Source: an uncultured Spirochaetota bacterium | GTDB taxonomy: Bacteria > Spirochaetota > UBA4802 > UBA5368 | Direction of reading: 5' to 3' | NCBI GenBank assembly: GCA_937864375.1 | Contig: CALMJO010000240.1 | Span: forward strand, 1 to 17,123 | DNA length: 17,123 nucleotides | Part shown: one piece after another, positions 6,301 through 13,878 of the stretch | Position numbering within the stretch: the first letter of the stretch is position 1 | Layout: each line of letters opens with the position of its first letter | The notes under the pieces: model-generated | Database searches by the model: none | What the model saw: only the letters and a program-made list of their open reading frames with translations | What the model was told of the DNA's origin: nothing | Program-made: the position numbers and the translations under genes

Positions 6301-9300
6301 GACGTCCTCCTTCCGGCCCGCGTTTTTTTGCGGGGTCCGGCGGGCGCCTGCGCCGCGGGAAGCGCGCCGTCCCCGACGGGAATCGGCGCCTCATCTTCCC
6401 TGCCGCCCTTCACGAAGGAGTACAGGACCGGGATGAAAAAGAGCGTCACGGCGGTGCAGAAGAGCACGCCCCACCCCATGCACAGCACGAGGGGGCGCAT
6501 CACCGGAAGATCGCCGCCCACGCCGTACGAGGTGGGCACGAGCCCCACGAACGAAGTGAGCGAGATGAGCAGAATGGGCCTCACGCGTTCCGTCGCCGCG
6601 GCCGCGATCGCGACCGGCTCGCGCGACGGGCATTCCCGGTTAAGCTGGTCGATCATCACGATCGAGTCGTTCAGCACCACTCCCAGGAGGCCGATCATCG
6701 CCACAAGCGAGACAAAGAGCAGCGGCATTCCATGGACGATCAGCGTGAGGAACACGGCCGCCAGCGCAAAGGGAATCACCGTCATCGTTAGCACGGGCTG
6801 CAGATAGGAGCGGAAAAGCATCACCAGGAGAACATACATGGCGGCAAGAGCCACTCCCATCGCCAGGAAGAACCCCTTCATGCTGAGCGACGCCTCCTCT
6901 TCCTGTCTGCCATACTTCACGGTGAGCCCCGCCACACCGTTCGCGGACTCCCCGAGGCGTTTTTTCAACAGGGCATTCACCGCGGCGGGCGTGTTCTTCG
7001 CCTCGTCCACGCTCGCGCGCACGGTGACGGCGCGCCTTCCGGCGTAGTGGTAGCGCACCGGCGCGCCCTGGTGCTCCTCGAGGTGCGCGACGAGAGACAG
7101 GGGAACGAGCCTCCCCTCCGCGTTCGAAACCGGGAGCCCCAGTATGCGGCCGGCGTCATTCCGCCCGTCCCGTACCCTGACGCGGAAATCCACCTCCTCC
7201 CCCTCGAGCCGGATGGAGGTCGCGACGATGCCGTCGAATGCGGCGCGAATCGTGCGCGCGACGTCGACGGCGGATAGGCCCGCGCGTCCCATGGCCTCGT
7301 GGTTCAGGCGGACCCGCATCTCGGGTTTGCCGGGGGTGCTGTCGGTTTCTATGCCGTATACCCCTTCCATTTCGCGCAGGAGGAAAACCGCGTCCGACTC
7401 CGTCCGTGCGCGTACGGCGTCGTCATCGGAGATAATCGTGAGTTCGACCGCGCGCCCGACCGCGAACCCGTACTGCTCCAGGTCGAGCCGCTGGAATCCG
7501 CGGTCTTTTTTAATGCCGGCGAGGACGGGTTTCATCGCTTCCATCATCTTTTCGGAACGCACCGTCCGCTCCGCCGACGGCTTGAGATAGACGATGACGA
7601 TCGCGTAATTCTGCTGCATGCCGCCCATGGCGAGATAGTCGGCGTTCATTTTGTGATGACCCACCTGCGTCACCATGTTCTTCATGCACTCGCGCGGCAC
7701 GGCCGCGAGCACCGCCTCCTCGACCGTGGCCATGAGGTCATTGGTGGCGGCAAGCGAGGTGCCCCCGGGAGTCTCGGCGACGACCGCGATGATGTCGGGG
7801 TCCTGGTCCTCGTCGAGCTTGAAGTCCAGGAAGAGCGCCGCGGACGCGTACGAGGCCGCGAGAAAAGCGAGCGAGGCGCCAATGAACTTCTTACGGTTCC
7901 GTATGGCCCATTCGAGACGCCGCGCATAGGCCTTTTTCAAGTGCTCGAGCCAGCGAAGATGGCGGGGCTCCACCGGGCGCGCCTGCGCGTGACACACGTG
8001 GGCGGGCAGAAAGAAGAAGCCCTCGATGAGCGAGCTCACGAACATCATCGCGATGACGATGGGAATCTGGTGCATGAAGCGCCCCATGATCCCGGGGATG
8101 AAAAGTATGGGAAGGAACGAAACGATTATGGTGAGGCCCGCCGCGGTGACCGGGAGCGCCATGCGCCTTATGGCCTCCATGGTCGCCCGCACCGGGGGCA
8201 TGCCGCGCTGCTTGTAGAGATAGATCTTTTCCGAGATCACGACCGCATCGTCCACCAGCAGCCCCAGCACGATGACCATCGACGCGAGCGAGACCATGTT
8301 CAGGGTCATCCCGAAAAGCGCCATGAGCCCCATGGTTCCGAAAATCGAAAAAGGAATCCCGAACGCCGCCCAGAAGCCGCTCACGCGGTCAAGCATGAAA
8401 AACATGACCATGTACACCAGCACAAAGCCGATGAGCGCGTTTGTCGCCATGCTGTCGAGCATGCTGCGGGTGAGGAACGAGAAATCGTACATCTCCTCGA
8501 CGCGGACGCTCGCCGGGAGCGTTGCGCGAAAAGCGTCCACCGCCTCCCTGGTGCGATCGCTCAGCGAGAGTATGTCGGCCCCCTCCTGCCGCGTGACCAG
8601 GAGCGCGATCGCGGGTTTCCCGTTCCCGCGGTAGAGCACCACCGGCTCTTCGAACCCGTCGCGTATCGCGGCAATGTCCATGAGCCGCACGCGGAATCCC
8701 TCGAAATTCGCGCTCACGATGACCTCGCCCACCTGCGAGGGCCGTTCGTATTCGGCCATGGTGAGCACGGTCCGGTCGTCGGTGTAGGATTCGAGCGAGC
8801 CGCCGCTCTGGCGGACGTTACGCGCGCGGATTGCGTCCACCACGTCGGCGATGGCGACGCGGTCGCGACGGAGGTCCGACGGGCGCACGTCGATCATCAC
8901 CTCGCGCTTCCGGTAGCCAATCTTTTCAACGGTGCCCACCCCGGGGACCTCGCGCAGGCGCGATTCGAGCGCGCGCGCATGCGCCCTCAGCTCCAGCTCT
9001 CCGGCCTCTCCCTGGACGGCGAGCTCAAGAACGGGGTACTCGTTGGTGACCTCCTCGATGCGCGGGCGGGAGTTCACCTGCTCCGGAAGGCCGGTGACGC
9101 GCGCGACCGCTTCCCGGATGTCCGCCTTGATCGCTTCGGGATTCTTCGCCTCCTCGTCTATGCGGACCGCGATGACGGACATCCCTTCCATGGAAACGCT
9201 CGTGAGCGCACGGACATTGCGCACGCCGCGCAGCTGGTCCTCGATCCTGCTCGTGACGTTGATCTCCACGTCCTCCGGCGAGGCGCCGGGATACACCGTG

Positions 9301-9446
9301 GTCACCCTCATCACATACATGCTCATGTGCGGCATCTCCTCTCGCGTGAGCGTGAACATGGAGAACACGCCGGCCATGAACACGAGCGCGACGATCATGT
9401 TGGTGATCCGGTGGTTTTCCACGAAAAATTCCACTAGCTTCATCAT
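6297..9446 (-). CDS. RND-superfamily efflux transporter (AcrB/HAE1-like)
   Basis: A 1049-residue inner-membrane proton-driven pump of normal family length. TM1 lies near residues 13-32, followed by a porter domain starting PGASPEDVEINVTSRIE. TM2-6 start near residue 336 and include VDDAVVISE with D399 and D400 as proton-relay residues. TM7 lies near 521-541, and the second half contains IGLLGVVLNDSIVMID and a TM12 ending in a cationic tail. Two adjacent ATGs occur at the start; the first is preferred because GGGGAGG precedes it by six bases. The stop overlaps the start of the mini-gene (ATGA). It follows the Omp85-type gene by 16 bases. No membrane-fusion protein gene lies in the operon. Substrate class (drug, lipid or metal) is not determined. 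Confidence 0.93.
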   Translation of the reverse strand: MMKLVEFFVENHRITNMIVALVFMAGVFSMFTLTREEMPHMSMYVMRVTTVYPGASPEDVEINVTSRIEDQLRGVRNVRALTSVSMEGMSVIAVRIDEEAKNPEAIKADIREAVARVTGLPEQVNSRPRIEEVTNEYPVLELAVQGEAGELELRAHARALESRLREVPGVGTVEKIGYRKREVMIDVRPSDLRRDRVAIADVVDAIRARNVRQSGGSLESYTDDRTVLTMAEYERPSQVGEVIVSANFEGFRVRLMDIAAIRDGFEEPVVLYRGNGKPAIALLVTRQEGADILSLSDRTREAVDAFRATLPASVRVEEMYDFSFLTRSMLDSMATNALIGFVLVYMVMFFMLDRVSGFWAAFGIPFSIFGTMGLMALFGMTLNMVSLASMVIVLGLLVDDAVVISEKIYLYKQRGMPPVRATMEAIRRMALPVTAAGLTIIVSFLPILFIPGIMGRFMHQIPIVIAMMFVSSLIEGFFFLPAHVCHAQARPVEPRHLRWLEHLKKAYARRLEWAIRNRKKFIGASLAFLAASYASAALFLDFKLDEDQDPDIIAVVAETPGGTSLAATNDLMATVEEAVLAAVPRECMKNMVTQVGHHKMNADYLAMGGMQQNYAIVIVYLKPSAERTVRSEKMMEAMKPVLAGIKKDRGFQRLDLEQYGFAVGRAVELTIISDDDAVRARTESDAVFLLREMEGVYGIETDSTPGKPEMRVRLNHEAMGRAGLSAVDVARTIRAAFDGIVATSIRLEGEEVDFRVRVRDGRNDAGRILGLPVSNAEGRLVPLSLVAHLEEHQGAPVRYHYAGRRAVTVRASVDEAKNTPAAVNALLKKRLGESANGVAGLTVKYGRQEEEASLSMKGFFLAMGVALAAMYVLLVMLFRSYLQPVLTMTVIPFALAAVFLTLIVHGMPLLFVSLVAMIGLLGVVLNDSIVMIDQLNRECPSREPVAIAAAATERVRPILLISLTSFVGLVPTSYGVGGDLPVMRPLVLCMGWGVLFCTAVTLFFIPVLYSFVKGGREDEAPIPVGDGALPAAQAPAGPRKKTRAGRRTS

Positions 9447-9462
9447 GACGCGCCTCCCCAGC

Positions 9463-10614
9463 CTAGAAAGCTTCCTTGATTATCACGTAGAAATTCACGT
9501 TGCCGTCGCGGTCCACGCCCGCGTCGAGCCTGAGCGCGATGTGCTCGGACTTTTCCGCGATGAAGCGCAGTCCGCCGCCGCCCGCATACTTCACGTTGCG
9601 AGCGGAGAGCTCGTGAAGGGAGGGAGCGACCTGCCCCGCGCTCATGAACGCCGTCCCCGCGAATCTCCAGAAAAGCGGGAAGCGCAATTCCGCCTGCGCG
9701 GCGACGAGGTCCCGATCGCGGAAGCGCCCGTCAAAATACCCCCGCATGATCTGGTCGCCGCCCAGGCGCGGCATTGACTGGAAGGGCACCGTTCCCCAGG
9801 AAAGTTTTGCGACCGACTGGAGGGCGAGCACGATGTCGCCGTGGACGCGCAGGAAGGCGCGCGCGTCCGCCTCTATTTTACGGAAATCGTACTCGCTTCC
9901 CGCCTCGTCGTAATGGACCAGTCCCTTCACGTCCAGGTACAGGCCTCGGTAAGGGAAGAATACGCTGTCTCGCGAATCCCAGGTGACCACCGCGCCGAAT
10001 CCGGAGGCATGCGTTCCGTCGGCCCCCGGGATTTTCCCCGAATCGAGCAGGGAACCTTCCTCGCGCTTCATCATCTCGTCGTAAAGGAGATTCACCGCGG
10101 GCCCCGCATAAAGGTTCCCGGCGAGCCTCACGGCGAAGCTTCCCTGGAAATTCACCATGATGTTGGTGAAATCCTCGTTGTCGCCGTTCCTGGTATCCGG
10201 CCCCAGCCCCCAGAAGACGTTGGGAAACCGGCTGAAATCCAGCCGCCCCGTAAGCCGGTAGCGGTTTCCGCCAAAGTACTGGTCGGAGGAGATGCCCACC
10301 GACTGCTGGTTCCTTATTGTAATCGCGCCGTACACCGAGTACTCGTCCGGCTTGAGCGAAGGATCCGAAAGGTCCTGGTTGTGGTAGACGAGAAATGCCC
10401 ATCCGAGGCCCACGCTCGTTTCGGGCAGGTAGAAGGGAAGCGCGAACGGGAGGAATCCCCATTCCTTGCGCTCATCGGCACTCTCCGCGGATTGTTCCCC
10501 GGTTTCCGCCTTCTCTTTCTGCTCCGCGACGGCCGGGTGCGGCAGGACCTCCGCGAACACAAGCCCGAACACGAGAAGGGCGCATGCAAGGCTGCGGCAG
10601 GCGTTGTTTTTCAT
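9463..10614 (-). CDS. Omp85/BamA-type outer membrane barrel without POTRA domains
   Basis: A 383-residue outer membrane protein, the first gene of the export operon. Residues 1 to about 30 are a signal peptide, and 31-50 are an acidic linker with no room for a POTRA domain. The rest is a beta-barrel of the bacterial surface antigen (D15/Omp85) type. WDSRDSVFFPYRGLYLDV (212-229) matches the family's strand/turn motif, GGDQIMRGYFDGRFRDRDL carries the RGY loop (291-293) of motif 6, and the chain ends in F383 as expected of a BAM signal. ATG at 10614 is chosen over the GTG at 10629 because AAGGAG precedes it. It is probably an accessory barrel for the linked exporter or a lipid/protein translocator. 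Its exact role is unknown. Confidence 0.82.
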   Translation of the reverse strand: MKNNACRSLACALLVFGLVFAEVLPHPAVAEQKEKAETGEQSAESADERKEWGFLPFALPFYLPETSVGLGWAFLVYHNQDLSDPSLKPDEYSVYGAITIRNQQSVGISSDQYFGGNRYRLTGRLDFSRFPNVFWGLGPDTRNGDNEDFTNIMVNFQGSFAVRLAGNLYAGPAVNLLYDEMMKREEGSLLDSGKIPGADGTHASGFGAVVTWDSRDSVFFPYRGLYLDVKGLVHYDEAGSEYDFRKIEADARAFLRVHGDIVLALQSVAKLSWGTVPFQSMPRLGGDQIMRGYFDGRFRDRDLVAAQAELRFPLFWRFAGTAFMSAGQVAPSLHELSARNVKYAGGGGLRFIAEKSEHIALRLDAGVDRDGNVNFYVIIKEAF

Positions 10615-10640
10615 TACTGTCTCCTTCACTCATGATTGAC

Positions 10641-10704
10641 ACAAATGTTCAATACCACTGTTTTATTCAATAGTTTTAAACATTTGTTTTATACCCATGT
10701 TCAA
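10641..10704. promoter_or_regulatory. Inverted and direct repeats overlapping the export-operon promoter
   Basis: ACAAATGTT (10641-10649) and AACATTTGT (10679-10687) are exact reverse complements 29 bases apart. ATGTTCAA occurs twice in direct orientation (10645-10652 and 10697-10704), and TTCAATA is also repeated. The cluster overlaps the best minus-strand promoter candidate, so it could bind a repressor or activator of the export operon. No regulator gene is adjacent. Confidence 0.45.
10675..10704 (-). promoter_or_regulatory. Candidate sigma-70 promoter of the export operon
   Basis: On the minus strand TTGAAC (10704-10699) is followed after 18 bases by TTTAAA (10680-10675). Each box matches four or five of six consensus bases. 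It would leave a leader of about 55 bases before the Omp85-type start. Moderate support only. Confidence 0.35.
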
Positions 10705-10744
10705 GAAAACCACCCCGTTCCTTTTCGTCAAGAAAAATTCCCGG

Positions 10745-10758
10745 AAAATCATGATTTT
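10745..10758. promoter_or_regulatory. Perfect 14-bp palindrome, candidate operator
   Basis: AAAATCATGATTTT is a perfect palindrome midway between two divergent transcription units. Symmetric AT-rich sites like this are often bound by dimeric regulators. It lies about 60 bases upstream of the candidate promoter of the acyl-CoA synthetase. Confidence 0.4.
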
Positions 10759-10820
10759 TACCGCATGCCGCCCGGCAGCGCCGGCATCCGCGAGCGCCTT
10801 GAGGAATGCGCTATTTCTGA

Positions 10821-10848
10821 TTGACATGCTGAAAATAATTGATTAAAT
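10821..10848 (+). promoter_or_regulatory. Candidate sigma-70 promoter of the acyl-CoA synthetase gene
   Basis: A perfect -35 box TTGACA (10821-10826) is followed after 16 bases by TTAAAT (10843-10848). The predicted start would give a leader of about 60 bases that includes the AAGGAG ribosome site at 10905-10910. Confidence 0.45.
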
Positions 10849-10917
10849 GTCCAACCAACACAGGGGGCCGGCATGCACTGGGATTTTCCCCGTATTCATA
10901 ACATAAGGAGCCCGCTC

Positions 10918-12453
10918 ATGGAACTGAAATTCAAGAGTATCGGAGAGATGATAAAGACCCAGGGACGCGCGTACGCGGACAAGACGGTAATCCGCTTCTA
11001 CGACCGCGACGTGACCTACCGCGAGCTGGACGAGAAGAGCGACGCGATCGCGAAGTCCCTTCAAGGGCTTGGCGTGAAGAAGGGGGACCGCGTGTGCCTG
11101 CTCATGGACAATTCGCCGGAGTTCTATTTCACGTACTTTGGCATCATCAAGCTGGGCGCCATAGCCGGCCCCGTCAACTGCTGGTGGCAGACGAAGGAGA
11201 TCGCGTACCTGTTCAACGATTCGGGCGCGGTCGCGGTGTTCGTGGACGCGGCCTACTGGGGCCACCTCGAGAAGATCCGCGCGGGTTCCCCGGCACTGAA
11301 GCATGTCATAGGGAGGGACTGCGCGGGGAAAGACTGCATCGACTTCGAGGGGTTCATCGCGGCAAAGGGAAAGCCGGACCTGCCCGCGTGCGCGCCCGAC
11401 GACGTCTCCACGATCGTCTACACGTCCGGCACCACCGGCAATCCCAAGGGCGTGCTCCTCTCGCATGGAAATATATTGACGAACTCGGCGCAGGCCGGGA
11501 GGCTTGCGAACATCCGCGAAAACGACGTGGTCATGTGCTTCCTGCCGCTCTTCCACGTGAACGGGCTCGTCATCACGGGGTGCGCCCCGATGTGCGCGGG
11601 CGCGCAGATTATTTTAAGGAAAAACTTCAGCGCGAGCGAGTTCTGGGAGTGCGTGGCGAAGTACCGCGTGACCATCTTCAGCGGCGTGCCCACGGTCTAC
11701 CAGATCCTCCTCGCCACGCCCGCGGGCGACGTGGACGTGAGCTCGCTGCGCTACGGCGTGTGCGGCGCGGCCCCCATGCCGGTGGAGACCATCCGCAGGT
11801 TCGAGGAGCGCTTCAACATGATCATCATCGAGGGCTACGGCCTCACCGAGGGAACCGCCGGCGCGACCGCGAACCCCATCGACGGCGTGCGTAAGATCGG
11901 CTCCATTGGCATCCCCTTCGCGGACAGCGAGGTGAGCATATTCGACGACGAGGACCGGGAGCTTCCCGCCGGCGAGGTGGGCGAGATCGTCATCCGCGGG
12001 GGGAACGTGATGAAGGGCTACTTCAACAAGCCCGCGGAAACGGCGGAAACGCTTCGCGGCGGGTGGCTTCACACCGGGGACATGGCGTACAAGGACGCCG
12101 ACGGCTACCTCTTCATCGTCGACCGCAAAAAGGAGATGATCATCCGCGGCGGCGAAAACATCTATCCCAAGGAGCTCGAGGAGATCATGCGCGGCCACGA
12201 GCTCGTCCAGGACGTCGCCGTGGTGGGCGCGAAGGACGAGATCTACGGGGAGGAGGTCATGGCCTGCCTCATCCTGAAGCCAGGCGCGGCGCTCACCGCC
12301 GAGGAGTTCCGAGGGTGGTGCAAGGAAAACATGGCCTCGTACAAGGTGCCCAGGTACGTGGACATGCGCACCGAATTCCCGCGCAACATCCTGGGAAAGA
12401 TTTTGAAGAAGGAGCTCAAGGCGGCGCTGAGGGGAGAGGGGAAGATAGGGTAG
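10918..12453 (+). CDS. Acyl-CoA synthetase (AMP-forming, FadD/AcsM-like)
   Basis: A 511-residue class I adenylate-forming enzyme that activates a carboxylic acid with ATP and then transfers it to CoA. Motifs in order: P-loop YTSGTTGNPKG (168-178), GYGLTEG (306-312), the HTGD motif in GWLHTGDMAYKDADGYL (382-398), the hinge DRKKEMI (402-408), GGENIYPKELE (411-421), and the catalytic Lys K494 in RNILGKILKKEL. All key residues are present and the length is usual. ATG at 10918 is chosen because AAGGAG lies seven bases upstream; an earlier in-frame ATG at 10873 has no such site. It is monocistronic, with its own promoter and a hairpin terminator. It could feed the CoA-thioester operon at the left of the window, but that link is inferred. 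Chain length or substrate cannot be read. Confidence 0.92.
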   Translation: MELKFKSIGEMIKTQGRAYADKTVIRFYDRDVTYRELDEKSDAIAKSLQGLGVKKGDRVCLLMDNSPEFYFTYFGIIKLGAIAGPVNCWWQTKEIAYLFNDSGAVAVFVDAAYWGHLEKIRAGSPALKHVIGRDCAGKDCIDFEGFIAAKGKPDLPACAPDDVSTIVYTSGTTGNPKGVLLSHGNILTNSAQAGRLANIRENDVVMCFLPLFHVNGLVITGCAPMCAGAQIILRKNFSASEFWECVAKYRVTIFSGVPTVYQILLATPAGDVDVSSLRYGVCGAAPMPVETIRRFEERFNMIIIEGYGLTEGTAGATANPIDGVRKIGSIGIPFADSEVSIFDDEDRELPAGEVGEIVIRGGNVMKGYFNKPAETAETLRGGWLHTGDMAYKDADGYLFIVDRKKEMIIRGGENIYPKELEEIMRGHELVQDVAVVGAKDEIYGEEVMACLILKPGAALTAEEFRGWCKENMASYKVPRYVDMRTEFPRNILGKILKKELKAALRGEGKIG

Positions 12454-12460
12454 CAACCAA

Positions 12461-12509
12461 GTTCGCCCGCATGCCCGGACGAGTATGCGAGCGAACACGC
12501 CGCTTTTTT
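12461..12509 (+). terminator. Hairpin terminator after the acyl-CoA synthetase gene
   Basis: GTTCGC-CC-GCAT (12461-12472) pairs with ATGC-GA-GCGAAC (12485-12496), giving 6 + 4 bp with a small internal loop, and is followed by TTTTTT at 12504-12509. The seven bases between stem and T-run are longer than ideal. It starts eight bases after the stop codon. Confidence 0.55.
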
Positions 12510-12612
12510 AATAATTGTCCGGTGAACCTGAAGGATGACGCATACTCATTGCCTTTCCGTCGGCCCGCTTCTATTTTAGCCGGTATAGTCATCTTCCATT
12601 CCAATAAAGTAA

Positions 12613-12640
12613 TTGATTTTTCCACGGCACATCGTATGGT
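12613..12640 (+). promoter_or_regulatory. Candidate promoter of the thioredoxin-like gene
   Basis: TTGATT (12613-12618), 16 bases, then TATGGT (12635-12640). Each box matches four of six consensus bases. The ribosome site AAAGGAG of the next gene lies about 50 bases further on. Confidence 0.35.
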
Positions 12641-12699
12641 ATCGGCGTTCACCTGCCGCGGCAGGCATTCCGAACCAACCGATTAAAGGAGCACCAGTG

Positions 12700-13200
12700 A
12701 TGAAAAGGAAACTCCAGGCGCTGCTGATCGTAACGATTTTCGCGTTCCTCGCGGGACTCGCCCATGCGCAGACCGCGCCCGGTTTCGCGCTGGAAAGCGA
12801 CAAGGGTGGCATGGTCTTCAAGTCATCACTCAAGGGCAACCTCATCATCTCGTTTTTCGCGAGCTACTGCAAGCCCTGCGAAAAGGACGTGCCGCTCCTG
12901 GTGGACATGGAAAAGAAATACGGCAAGGCGAAGAACCTCCAGCTCATCCTTATCACCGCGGACCTGAACGACGGCGAGGGCAAGGCGAAGGATAAGGCGG
13001 CCGGCTTCATGAAGAAGATCGGCGTGAGCCACGACTTCCTGCTGGACGTGTACCATGTCGCCATCACCAAGTACAATCCCGCCAAGAGCCTCCCTTCCAC
13101 CTTCCTCGTGGACCAGTACGGGAACATTCTCTTCCAGGAGATAGGCTTCCACGAGGACACGATGGCGAAGCTGGAGCAGGCGATCGGGATGCTGCCGTAA
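12700..13200 (+). CDS. Secreted TlpA/ResA-type thiol-disulfide oxidoreductase
   Basis: A 166-residue thioredoxin-fold protein exported to the periplasm. Residues 1-23 are a signal peptide (MKRK, hydrophobic core, cleavage after AHA). The redox motif is C57-K-P-C60 in FFASYCKPCEKDVP, and the cis-proline is P132 in SLPSTFLVDQYG, both as in TlpA and ResA reductases. The mature part of about 143 residues is normal for the family. The ATG follows AAAGGAG; a GTG immediately before it could also serve. It probably reduces disulfides in the periplasm, for example in cytochrome c apoproteins or other clients, but no client gene is adjacent. It is followed directly by a repeat copy whose first hairpin may act as its terminator. 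Confidence 0.88.
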   Translation: MKRKLQALLIVTIFAFLAGLAHAQTAPGFALESDKGGMVFKSSLKGNLIISFFASYCKPCEKDVPLLVDMEKKYGKAKNLQLILITADLNDGEGKAKDKAAGFMKKIGVSHDFLLDVYHVAITKYNPAKSLPSTFLVDQYGNILFQEIGFHEDTMAKLEQAIGMLP

Positions 13201-13203
13201 ATC

Positions 13204-13427
13204 ATGCCCGTAAAAAGGCGCTTTCTGTGGAGGCGCCTTTCAAGGGGGATTGAAGAGATAAAGGCACACGGCGATGGAAGAGATAGAGGCGTTGGGGGGG
13301 CTTATTGATTATAAGAGCAATTACTCGCCCTCAGAATGATTGTTCAGAAAGAAATCCACAATTTTTTCATCCCCACCATCTCATCTATCCCCCTATCTCC
13401 TATTCTTACACGCCGCTGCCGTGAAAC
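13204..13427 (+). repeat. Tandem repeat copy A (224 bp)
   Basis: First of three tandem non-coding units, starting four bases after the thioredoxin-like stop codon. Its last ~115 bases match copy B almost perfectly: 13313-13455 matches 13536-13678 with two mismatches, and that match runs on into copy B. Its 5' end differs from B and C by carrying a perfect hairpin. The unit has a purine-rich 5' half and a pyrimidine-rich 3' half. Confidence 0.9.
13214..13240 (+). terminator. Terminator-like hairpin at the head of repeat copy A
   Basis: AAAGGCGC (13214-13221) and GCGCCTTT (13233-13240) form a perfect 8-bp stem with an 11-base loop, 13 bases after the thioredoxin-like gene. The A-run before it and the T-run after it are short, so it may act as a weak terminator. 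Copies B and C do not keep the perfect stem. Confidence 0.45.
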
Positions 13428-13650
13428 ATGCCCGTGGAAGAGCGCTTTCCGTGAGGACGCCTTTCAAAGGGGATGAAGAGACGACGGCGAACGGCGATGG
13501 AAGAGATAGAGGCAGAGGGAGGGCGTATTGATTAAAAGAGCAATTACTCGCCCTCAGAATGATTGTTCAGAAAGAAATCCACAATTTTTTCATCCCCACC
13601 ATCTCATCTATCCCCCTATCTCCTATTCTTACACGCCGCTGTCGTGAAAC
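13428..13650 (+). repeat. Tandem repeat copy B (223 bp)
   Basis: Second unit, beginning ATGCCCGTGG. It is the copy closest to the dispersed fragment at 3489-3536. It contains an internal 6-bp pair (AGGGCG with CGCCCT, around the ATTGATTAAAAGAG segment) and the complementary pair GGGGATGAA near its 5' end with TTCATCCCC near 13600. No ribosome site or plausible gene is present. Confidence 0.9.
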
Positions 13651-13859
13651 ATGCCCGCGGAAGAGCGCTTTCCGTGAGTGCACCCTTCAAGGGAGATTGA
13701 AGAGATAACGGCGAACGGCGATGGAAGAGATAGAGGCGTTGGAAGGGCTTATCTTCTAAATGTGTAACTATGCGCTTTCAGAATGATCGTTCAGCGGGAA
13801 CTCCATAATATTTATATCCCCACCATCTCATCCATCCCCCTATCCCCCATTCTTACACA
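13651..13859 (+). repeat. Tandem repeat copy C (about 209 bp, diverged and truncated)
   Basis: Third unit, beginning ATGCCCGCGG. Its first ~28 bases match copy B very closely, the middle is diverged, and the last ~60 bases (CCCCACCATCTCATCC onward) match again. It stops about 20 bases before the stop codon of the polymerase gene that converges on it. Copies B and C share the same GAACGGCGATGGAAGAGATA block. Confidence 0.85.
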
Positions 13860-13878
13860 TGCGCGCGTGCCGATTCGC

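Larger units (their letters stand above)
10615..10917. other. AT-rich divergent control region
   Basis: About 300 bases between the export operon and the acyl-CoA synthetase, clearly more AT-rich than the flanking genes on its outer parts. It contains candidate promoters on both strands, an inverted repeat, direct repeats and a 14-bp palindrome, described separately. A further 6-bp hairpin (ATGCCG at 10765-10770 with CGGCAT at 10782-10787) lies in its GC-rich middle. I see no gene; the small open frames here lack ribosome sites. Confidence 0.65.

Noticed and set aside
7299..9437. 712-codon open frame on the plus strand opposite the RND gene
   Set aside because: It lies entirely antisense to a clear RND transporter, its product is rich in His, Arg and Glu in a way typical of GC-rich shadow frames, and it has no family motif or ribosome site.
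10636..10824. 62-codon plus-strand open frame in the divergent control region
   Set aside because: No ribosome site, low-complexity unfamiliar product, and it overlaps promoter and operator-like sequences.
10873..10917. Upstream ATG for the acyl-CoA synthetase
   Set aside because: The extra 15 residues do not resemble the family N-terminus, and AAGGAG lies at the right distance from the ATG at 10918 only.
13340..13531. 63-codon open frame crossing repeat copies A and B
   Set aside because: It spans a repeat boundary, has no ribosome site or recognisable domain, and is not preserved in copy C.
13204..13859. Possible CRISPR array
   Set aside because: Units are ~223 bp of nearly continuous similarity with no short repeat/unique spacer alternation, and there are no cas genes.
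6076..13859. Similar lengths of the 221-bp coding duplication and the ~223-bp intergenic repeat
   Set aside because: The two sequences share no recognisable similarity, so I treat the near-equal length as coincidence.
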